A DNA stretch of 5,762 bases from an uncultured Bacilli bacterium (lineage in GTDB: Bacteria > Bacillota_I > Bacilli_A > RF39 > UBA660): NCBI GenBank assembly GCA_934133015.1, contig CAKPAQ010000064.1, positions 1-5,762 on the forward strand, in the 5' to 3' direction. The notes beneath the pieces were generated by a model. That model did not search any database. It was given only the letters and a program-made list of their open reading frames with translations, and had not been told where the DNA came from. Shown here piece after piece: positions 1 through 4,960 of this stretch (position 1 is the first letter of the stretch; each line of letters begins with the position of its first letter). The position numbers were made by a program, and so were the translations under genes.

Positions 1-775
1 TTGGAATTACATTTAATTTTAATGTATCTGGATTATCTAATTGTATTTCATAATTCCATTCTTTATCAGTTACACTGATTAAAGCACTATCCCCAATTGT
101 AATACTTTGTATATCAGCATTACTTCTTAATTCTTGTTCTGCTTCTGATATTACTTTAGCATTTGAATATACATTTACCATGGCAGTAAACTCTTTACCA
201 TTTATATCAGATTGATTAGATTGTTCATCTATCCACATACGAAGTCTAAAATCTTTTCTGTATGTTGTCTCTCCGCCATTTACAGTTCCATTATAAATGG
301 TCTTTTCTATTTCACTACCTACATCTATATCAGTTTGAGTTAATTTATTAAAATTAGTTGGTTCTAATTCTTCTTTTTCGATTGTTTCTGTTCTATCTGT
401 TAGGTATACCTTAACATAATCTTCACCTAAAGTTGAAGTACTCTTTTTTCTTAAAGTTACTTCATACGGAATTGCTTCGGTTCCGGTGTTAGTTGCCTCT
501 ATTGAAAAATCAAATACATTATTATCTCCGTCTAAGGCTTTTCCTTGAGTATCAGATATTGGTAAAGCATTAGTTAATTTAATTCCAGTTTTTACTCCGG
601 TATTTTCAGTATACAAAAACTTTAATGTACCAGTAGTTACTGTATTATCAGTTGTACCTAGCTTTGTATAAGTAAATACTGCATAAGTTATTCCTACTGT
701 TATTATCATTAAACTTAATAGTCCTAAAAGTGATAAAATGAGTACCTTTTTTCTTCCATCCTTTTTCTTCTTCAT
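1..775 (-). CDS. Secreted surface protein with SipW/TasA-type leader and start of a cadherin-like domain (3' end missing)
   Basis: The reading frame is open for 258 codons from the ATG at 775 to the window edge, so the C-terminus is missing. The start is set by AGGAGA at 783-788, seven bases upstream. Residues 1-10 are strongly basic (MKKKKDGRKK). Residues 11-34 form a hydrophobic segment ending in GITYAVF, and GTLKF follows at about 49-53. This arrangement, an alanine-containing leader end followed some 15-20 residues later by a GTL motif, is typical of SipW-dependent leaders of TasA/camelysin-type matrix proteins. Residues 54-210 are Thr/Asp/Asn-rich and beta-like, with the strand pattern of those fibre proteins. 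From about residue 216 the pattern IQSITIGD...WNYEIQLDN...LKLNVIP resembles the start of a cadherin-like beta-sandwich repeat. The likely role is a cell-surface or matrix protein outside the membrane. Leader type and export are well supported; fibre formation is inference. No SipW peptidase gene is in the window. Confidence 0.85.
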   Translation of the reverse strand, partial: MKKKKDGRKKVLILSLLGLLSLMIITVGITYAVFTYTKLGTTDNTVTTGTLKFLYTENTGVKTGIKLTNALPISDTQGKALDGDNNVFDFSIEATNTGTEAIPYEVTLRKKSTSTLGEDYVKVYLTDRTETIEKEELEPTNFNKLTQTDIDVGSEIEKTIYNGTVNGGETTYRKDFRLRMWIDEQSNQSDINGKEFTAMVNVYSNAKVISEAEQELRSNADIQSITIGDSALISVTDKEWNYEIQLDNPDTLKLNVIP

Positions 776-799
776 TACGATATCTCCTATTCTATATGA

Positions 800-828
800 A
801 TTATAGCATAGAAAAAGGCGTTAGTAAA
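800..828 (-). promoter_or_regulatory. Extended -10 promoter of the SipW-type surface protein gene
   Basis: On the minus strand TATAAT lies at 805-800 and is preceded by TGC at 808-806, making an extended -10. A -35-like TTTACT at 828-823 (4 of 6 matches to TTGACA) is spaced by exactly 17 bases. Predicted transcription begins near 793, leaving a leader of about 18 bases that holds the ribosome site. The -35 lies inside the hairpin of the preceding gene's terminator. Confidence 0.7.
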
Positions 829-837
829 CGCACTTTT
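811..837 (-). terminator. Factor-independent terminator after the 311-residue helical protein gene
   Basis: On the minus strand AAAAG, a bulged T, GCGTT, loop TACT, AACGC and CTTTT form a ten-pair stem (837-833 with 817-813, and 831-827 with 822-818). A run of T follows at 816-812. It starts nine bases after the TAA of the gene ending at 846. The plus-strand side also has T-rich flanks, so it could work in both directions, but no plus-strand gene needs it. Confidence 0.75.
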
Positions 838-845
838 AATTTTAT

Positions 846-1781
846 TTATTTTTCTATTTTCTTTTGACTTTTAGCATAAGCTAATTCCCATTGTTGTGGT
901 CTTAATTTATGCATTTGTCTACAGAAATTAATTTCACTCCAAATTCTATCAGTAACTTCTTTGCTACCATAAAATCTTAATAAAAGGTCATAAGGATATT
1001 CATATAAATCTAATTTATCCATAAGTGATAGAGCGTTACCTTTATAATTTTCTGAATCGTTAACAATATCCCATTCCCATTGTTCTAAGTGTTCATCATA
1101 TTCACTATCATCTTGCCAAAAGTCCATAATTAGTTTTTGTTTTTCTTCTAAAGACCAATTTGGATTTCTTAAGATTTGATATCTAATATCAAAATCTCCT
1201 GTTCCATGTGCTTGGGTTTCACTTAATGAAGAAAACATATAATTCATATATTCTAAGCCTGATTTTTGACCTATTGGATTAATACATCCGTCAGTATCAA
1301 TAAAAGTAACATTATCATCACTTATACCCATGCCATCTAATTTTCTTGAAAATGCTTCTTTACTTTGTTGCCAACGAGTAGTACCAGTTTTATTCATTGC
1401 TTCATTTACAGCAAAAGCTTTTTGCTCCTCAGTTAACTTCAAATTGTGATTCCATAAGCTCATTAATAAATATGAGAAACCACCATTTGAAGCTCCATCC
1501 ATAACTATTCTCGCAATATCTGTGTTAGTATAAATAGTATTAATTAAGCTATTGTATGCTACTTCATCTACAGATTCATAATCTACTAACATTTGATCAC
1601 ATATAGTTAATCCTTTAACTATATCTCTTTCACCAAATTTATCTTTTTTTACTTGTACTGCTTCTCTTAAAATTTCAGGATTACTCTTTATTTTATTCCA
1701 TATTTCATTAGGATCACCTACTCTAGGTAAGCCATAAATTGATACATATAATTCATCTTCTAATTCTTTTAGTTCAACCAT
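846..1781 (-). CDS. Hypothetical cytosolic helical-repeat protein, 311 residues
   Basis: I do not recognise a named family. The protein has no leader and no membrane segment, is acidic and appears almost wholly alpha-helical, so a cytosolic location is likely. Two segments look like copies of one unit: NHNLKLTEEQKAFAV at residues 111-125 and NPNWSLEEKQKLIMD at 206-220. Both match N-x-N-x-x-(T/S)-x-E-E-(Q/K), the pattern that opens a helix in leucine-rich-variant and related HEAT-like repeats (NPNTPxxxLxxLA). A third helix pair around residues 247-275 may be a diverged copy. This suggests a solenoid that binds protein or nucleic acid. A start at the ATG at 1793 would add four residues (MEVF), but GGAGG at 1791-1787 overlaps that codon and sits five bases before the ATG at 1781, so 1781 is chosen. 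The gene is monocistronic, with its own consensus promoter and terminator. The open reading frame is well supported; the repeat reading is moderate and the function unknown. Confidence 0.85.
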   Translation of the reverse strand: MVELKELEDELYVSIYGLPRVGDPNEIWNKIKSNPEILREAVQVKKDKFGERDIVKGLTICDQMLVDYESVDEVAYNSLINTIYTNTDIARIVMDGASNGGFSYLLMSLWNHNLKLTEEQKAFAVNEAMNKTGTTRWQQSKEAFSRKLDGMGISDDNVTFIDTDGCINPIGQKSGLEYMNYMFSSLSETQAHGTGDFDIRYQILRNPNWSLEEKQKLIMDFWQDDSEYDEHLEQWEWDIVNDSENYKGNALSLMDKLDLYEYPYDLLLRFYGSKEVTDRIWSEINFCRQMHKLRPQQWELAYAKSQKKIEK

Positions 1782-1786
1782 AAAAA

Positions 1787-1791
1787 CCTCC
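1787..1791 (-). promoter_or_regulatory. Ribosome binding site that fixes the start at 1781
   Basis: GGAGG is followed by TTTTT and then ATG at 1781-1779, a five-base spacing. Its first base is the G of an upstream in-frame ATG (1793-1791). The longer start would therefore have no ribosome site of its own and would bury this one in its coding sequence. Confidence 0.8.
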
Positions 1792-1794
1792 ATT

Positions 1795-1811
1795 ACTAGT
1801 AATTTACCAGT
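1795..1811. promoter_or_regulatory. 17-bp dyad at the predicted transcription start, candidate operator
   Basis: The plus strand reads ACTAGTAATTTACCAGT. The arms ACT-n-GTAA and TTAC-n-AGT are perfectly complementary around a single central base, with one mismatch per arm at the fourth position. It lies about two to eighteen bases downstream of the start predicted from the -10 at 1820-1825, and just before the GGAGG ribosome site. There is no loop, so an RNA hairpin is unlikely; binding of a dimeric repressor to DNA is the better reading. No regulator gene is in view, so its function is inference. Confidence 0.4.
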
Positions 1812-1819
1812 TGTTTTAT

Positions 1820-1848
1820 ATTATATAAATAATAATTATTTATGTCAA
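1820..1848 (-). promoter_or_regulatory. Consensus sigma-A-type promoter of the 311-residue protein gene
   Basis: On the minus strand TTGACA (1848-1843) and TATAAT (1825-1820) are both perfect consensus hexamers with a 17-base spacer. Transcription should begin near 1813, giving a leader of about 32 bases. This is the strongest promoter in the window, so the gene should be well expressed unless it is repressed. The spacer and upstream flank contain two copies of the palindrome AATAATTAT. Confidence 0.85.
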
Positions 1849-1880
1849 TTTAATAATTATCAATATTTATATATTACTGA

Positions 1881-2186
1881 TTATATACTTAGGTAAAAAT
1901 CAATAATATATTCTTTAAAGACATATAGTAATAATATGAAAAAAATTAATATTACAAATGATTTAATACTATAGTTATCCTCATGAGTTTTACCTCTAAT
2001 TAGAATAAAACCTATATCATCTAGAAAAATTCCCATACTTATTGATAATAAATAGATATTTTTATATAAACTAGATATACTAAAAAGAATAATATAAATA
2101 ATAATCCATACATCCAATGATGAGTTCTAAAACCCTTTATGGTAGGTTAATGTGGTTATTATAAAGTATTTATCATATATAGTCAT
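1881..2186 (-). pseudogene. Small three-helix membrane protein gene, interrupted by TAG after codon 19
   Basis: An ATG at 2186 has AAGGA seven bases upstream and opens a frame reading MTIYDKYFIITTLTYHKGF before TAG at 2129-2127. The same frame then continues without interruption to TAA at 1881. The downstream part has three likely membrane segments: VWIIIYIILFSISSLY, IYLLSISMGIFLDDIGFILI and SFVILIFFILLLYVF. Between the second and third lies a polar stretch with GKTHEDNY. Joined, the two parts make about 101 residues, a plausible small inner-membrane protein. A TTG at 2117 would allow a 78-residue product, but no convincing ribosome site lies close to it. TAG ends a neighbouring gene, so it is a stop here. 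I read this as a nonsense mutation in a real gene, downstream of and probably coupled to the gene ending at 2207. Alternatives are reinitiation at TTG 2117, readthrough, or a sequencing error. The function is unknown. Confidence 0.55.
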
Positions 2187-2193
2187 GGTCATT

Positions 2194-2198
2194 TCCTT
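2194..2198 (-). promoter_or_regulatory. Ribosome binding site for the ATG at 2186
   Basis: AAGGA is seven bases before the ATG at 2186 and lies in the 20-base gap after the stop of the preceding gene. An earlier in-frame ATG at 2192 is only one base from it, so 2186 is the better start. This site is the main sign that translation of the membrane protein was meant to begin upstream of the TAG at 2129, not at the TTG at 2117. Confidence 0.55.
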
Positions 2199-2206
2199 TT
2201 TCTTTT

Positions 2207-2734
2207 TTAATACTTTGCTTTGATTGTTATTATAGTATTGGCTTCAATGCCATTTCCATCATAATCAAAATAATTAAGGGAATTATTAACAGTATTAGCA
2301 TTACCTATATAAAATGCATATTTATTGGTTGTATCTGTCACTATTATTTTATCTGCCATTTCTGGAAAACCTTTTATTAGACACCAAATATTATTTTTAG
2401 CTAAACTAACATTGGTTTTAAAGGTTATATTTATGTATGTAGTTTTATTTTCATCTATGTAATAGCCACCATCTAAAATTGTTATTCTATTGTTGTAAAT
2501 TTCTAACCCAGATGTGGTATAAACCTTATTTTCATAGTCATCCACCTGTTTTTCGTATAACTGATTTAAAGCTTCTTCTACATTTTCTACTTTAAAGTTA
2601 TTATTACTTGGAGTAAAACTTACATCCTTAGCAAGATACTTAGTTGTAGCGTAAACTCCTATTCCAGTGAATAGAATTCCTGATATAAAAATTCCTATAA
2701 GAATCTTTATATTATTTTTTATGAATTTTTTCAT
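2207..2734 (-). CDS. Exported or membrane-anchored surface protein with 'VENVEEALNQLY' segment, 175 residues
   Basis: The N-terminus is a clear leader: basic residues 1-10, hydrophobic core 11-27 and the small-residue end VYA at 27-29, where a signal peptidase could cut. Otherwise the segment stays as an anchor. Residues 36-60 read KDVSFTPSNNNFKVENVEEALNQLY. This kind of stretch (VxFTPsnxxxxVxNVxEALNxLY) recurs, in my recollection, after the leader of many surface proteins from uncultured low-GC gut bacteria. A short helical linker, about 60-72, leads to a beta-rich domain at about 73-175 with many Asn and Thr. Its single cysteine (C117) rules out an internal disulfide. No enzyme motif is visible, so binding or adhesion is more likely than catalysis. 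AGGAGA ten bases upstream supports the ATG at 2734. It is the first gene of a short unit with the interrupted membrane protein gene. Export is well supported; the role is unknown. Confidence 0.82.
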   Translation of the reverse strand: MKKFIKNNIKILIGIFISGILFTGIGVYATTKYLAKDVSFTPSNNNFKVENVEEALNQLYEKQVDDYENKVYTTSGLEIYNNRITILDGGYYIDENKTTYINITFKTNVSLAKNNIWCLIKGFPEMADKIIVTDTTNKYAFYIGNANTVNNSLNYFDYDGNGIEANTIITIKAKY

Positions 2735-2761
2735 GTAGTTATCATCTCCTGACTATGATTA

Positions 2762-2770
2762 ATTATAACA
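2762..2770 (-). promoter_or_regulatory. Extended -10 promoter of the 175-residue surface protein gene
   Basis: On the minus strand TGT at 2770-2768 precedes TATAAT at 2767-2762, a full extended -10. The hexamer 17 bases upstream, CTGTTT at 2790-2785, is a poor -35, so recognition would rest on the TG extension. Predicted transcription starts near 2755, giving a leader of about 20 bases with AGGAGA in it. Confidence 0.6.
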
Positions 2771-2849
2771 TATAATAATTATTTAAACAGATGAAAAATG
2801 ACGTAATTATAATTAATTTTTAAGAGGTGATAGCTACTTTGTATAAATT

Positions 2850-2891
2850 GACAAAATAAAACTACTTTCATTCATTTGAAGGTAGTTTTAT
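2850..2891 (-). terminator. Strong factor-independent terminator ending the phosphatase operon
   Basis: Positions 2891-2877 pair with 2870-2856 over 15 base pairs, including one G-T pair, around a six-base loop. The minus strand continues with TTTGTC after a T-rich stem foot. The hairpin begins three bases after the TAA of the phosphatase gene. On the plus strand no T run follows, so it points to minus-strand termination. It separates the operon from the surface protein promoter about 90 bases further on. Confidence 0.85.
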
Positions 2892-2894
2892 AAT

Positions 2895-3728
2895 TTAGTT
2901 TCTATGTAGTACTAAAGTTTTCTCTTTGCCATACTTTTCATAGTCAAGGTGTGATTTTTCTTCAATATATTTTTCAAATTTTACTTGTTCAAAATCTAAT
3001 ATTTCTGATATAAAATCTTCTTCATGTAAAAAATTAATAAAACCATCACTATATACCGCTATTAAATCACCTGCTGATAATTGAATTTGCCCAGTTCTTA
3101 TAAATGATATAGCTGCTTCTTCACCTGTAATAGCGCCATATGAGACACATTTGTTATCTTGAATATTACTTAAATTATTTCTATAATCTCTTCTAACTAT
3201 TACACGTGATTCTGGTAGATACCAAGGAATACCAATTTTATTAATATAAGGATCACTATATAGTTCTTTATCATTTTCTGTTTGAAATTTGATATTACCA
3301 AAGCTATCATATATAATTACGCCACAATCACAAATATAAGCATAATCTAAAATATTATTTTTAATACGAATACATGATGCGACAGCTCCATAAAAATCAT
3401 TTTCAAGATAATCACATTTTTTTATGTATTTATTGTTCAATTTTTTAACACTTTCATTACATTTAATTAGTTTATCAATTAATGAACCACTAGTCTTAGA
3501 AAAAGTATTGCATATTTCTGTAGCTGCCAATTCAGCTCCACTTTGTCTTGGATATTTTTCTAAACGTTCATTATAAGAACAGACTGATAAGTCACTAATA
3601 CCAATAGGATCTCTAGTAATCCCGTCAGCAACAATTGTTTCATCATCAGAAGCATAAAATTGATCTTCGATAGGAAAATTATGACCAATTGTTTTAAGGT
3701 TTTCAAAGGTATTCTTATATATTAACAT
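2895..3728 (-). CDS. PP2C-family protein serine/threonine phosphatase, 277 residues
   Basis: The landmarks of the metal-dependent PP2C fold appear in order. IEDQFY at residues 20-25 contains the first acidic ligand position. TIVADG at 31-36 supplies the second metal Asp. GAVAS is at 114-118, YICDCGVIIY at 131-140 corresponds to the usual GDS strand with Asp134, and LSAGDLIAVYSDGF at 217-230 is the conserved D-x6-SDG motif with Asp221 and Asp228. The expected C-terminal D-N/D-x-T reads GKEKTLVL at 267-274, so the usual Asp is replaced by Lys-Glu. The second glycine of ADGxG is also absent (ADGITRDP). The length fits a single catalytic domain with no membrane segment or sensor. The likely role is to remove phosphate from Ser/Thr of a partner in the cytoplasm. 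The ribosome site is the non-standard AAAGAGTGAT at 3743-3734, five bases before ATG. It is the last gene of the operon, 47 bases after its neighbour. The family is firm; activity is uncertain. Confidence 0.88.
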   Translation of the reverse strand: MLIYKNTFENLKTIGHNFPIEDQFYASDDETIVADGITRDPIGISDLSVCSYNERLEKYPRQSGAELAATEICNTFSKTSGSLIDKLIKCNESVKKLNNKYIKKCDYLENDFYGAVASCIRIKNNILDYAYICDCGVIIYDSFGNIKFQTENDKELYSDPYINKIGIPWYLPESRVIVRRDYRNNLSNIQDNKCVSYGAITGEEAAISFIRTGQIQLSAGDLIAVYSDGFINFLHEEDFISEILDFEQVKFEKYIEEKSHLDYEKYGKEKTLVLHRN

Positions 3729-3775
3729 TATTTATCACTCTTTCTAAATACTAATAGCTTATATTATATGTGATT

Positions 3776-4924
3776 TTAATTATCGATTTTTGAAGTTGAT
3801 CTACTTTTTTCTAATTTTCTTTGTAATCGTAATTGTTTTACTTCTTCTTTTTTTAATTCATCTTGATTAATTTGACTTGATAAAGTATTTACCATTCTTT
3901 GATATAGTGCTTCCTCTTCTGGTGTATATTTTGTTGCTGAATTATGATAACGATTTTTAAGTATTTCATCTACTGAAATAGTTCTTATTTTCTTATTTTG
4001 ATTTGTTTTAGAAAAGTAATCCATGTAACATACTAATTCTTTAGAACCACCAGCTTTAATATATTCAATAACAAAACTTCTTAATCCTGGATCTGAATAA
4101 TCAACACCATACATCATAGGAATATCAATATTTCTTCCAAATTCTTTAGCAAAAAGTAATGCTCTACGTGGTCCTATTCTAGTTTTGCCTCTTTCAATTA
4201 TTATATACATGGCACAATTAAGGATTTCTTCTTTTTGATAATTCCATTTTTCAACAGCTTCAATAGATCCTTCTAGTTCATTATTGTCAGGTAATGGAAT
4301 ATTTTTTTCTTTTAATAGTTTTACAACATCTTTAATGTGCATACCTTCTAATTCTTCATCTTTTACTTTTGAATCAGTGTAATCTGTAAATTTTTCAGCT
4401 TCTTTAACATAACCTTTTGGTGTCAAATGCAAGTGAGCACTTCCATAATTCTGATCAATATATGCGATACTTCTATATTTTGCTTCATTTAATAAGCATT
4501 TTTCTTCGATTGGTAAGGAATCTATAAAGACTTTAGCATTATAAAATTCACTCCAATCTAATGATCTTATGTCGGCGTTTTTATCAAATAAAATATTAAT
4601 ATATTCGTTATTATTAAACACCACATCATTTACTTCAGTTACTTCTTGTGTAGAACCAGGCATTAATCTATTAATCTCATAATCAGGATATCTAAGTTCA
4701 TACCAGATGGCTATTTTTCCAATAAATTTTCTCATACTATATTCAAAATCATTTCTAATATCAATATAATCTACTCTTACCATGTTTTCTAAATACCAAT
4801 CGATAAAATTATCTACTTTTCTATCTAAATTAATATCAGTTCTTTTAACATAATGGGGGATTTCTTCTATTTGATTTTCTAATAGTTTATTTCTTAAATT
4901 ATTTAATTTTTCTTTTAAGTTCAT
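3776..4924 (-). CDS. Hypothetical soluble protein between the membrane protein and phosphatase genes, 382 residues
   Basis: I recognise no named domain. The protein has no leader or membrane segment and looks mixed alpha/beta and cytosolic. Visible parts are: a charged helical N-terminus (1-24); a region rich in aromatic residues at 35-85; GSAHLHLTPKGYV at 161-173, where two His alternate as a metal or catalytic pair might; EELEGMHIKDVVKLLKEKNI at 190-209, like a small helical binding motif; a compact segment at 236-304 with RGKTRIGPRRALLFAKEFGR and YSDPGLRSFVIEYIKAGGS; and a charged helix, probably coiled coil, at 335-375 ending basic. The arginine-rich GPRRALLFAK and the G-G-containing helix end look like conserved functional sites. 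AAGGAG nine bases upstream supports the ATG. It lies 36 bases after the preceding stop, with no terminator between. The context suggests it links the membrane protein and the phosphatase, as substrate or scaffold; that is inference. Confidence 0.82.
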   Translation of the reverse strand: MNLKEKLNNLRNKLLENQIEEIPHYVKRTDINLDRKVDNFIDWYLENMVRVDYIDIRNDFEYSMRKFIGKIAIWYELRYPDYEINRLMPGSTQEVTEVNDVVFNNNEYINILFDKNADIRSLDWSEFYNAKVFIDSLPIEEKCLLNEAKYRSIAYIDQNYGSAHLHLTPKGYVKEAEKFTDYTDSKVKDEELEGMHIKDVVKLLKEKNIPLPDNNELEGSIEAVEKWNYQKEEILNCAMYIIIERGKTRIGPRRALLFAKEFGRNIDIPMMYGVDYSDPGLRSFVIEYIKAGGSKELVCYMDYFSKTNQNKKIRTISVDEILKNRYHNSATKYTPEEEALYQRMVNTLSSQINQDELKKEEVKQLRLQRKLEKSRSTSKIDN

Positions 4925-4960
4925 ATATAATATCTCCTTATAATTTTTATAAACTAATTC

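Noticed and set aside
1849..1880. Possible terminator after the interrupted membrane protein gene.
   Set aside because: Only a five-pair all-AT hairpin without a clear T run; too weak to call.
2819..2846. Plus-strand AAGAGGTGAT resembling a ribosome site.
   Set aside because: The only nearby start is a TTG opening a frame of a few codons.
2848..2853. Plus-strand TTGACA next to the terminator.
   Set aside because: No -10 at a usable distance (the next TATAAT is 35 bases away) and no plus-strand gene follows.
3763..3768. TATAAT on the minus strand between the 382-residue gene and the phosphatase gene, a possible internal promoter.
   Set aside because: No TG extension and no -35-like hexamer at 16-18 bases; such -10-like strings are frequent in AT-rich gaps.
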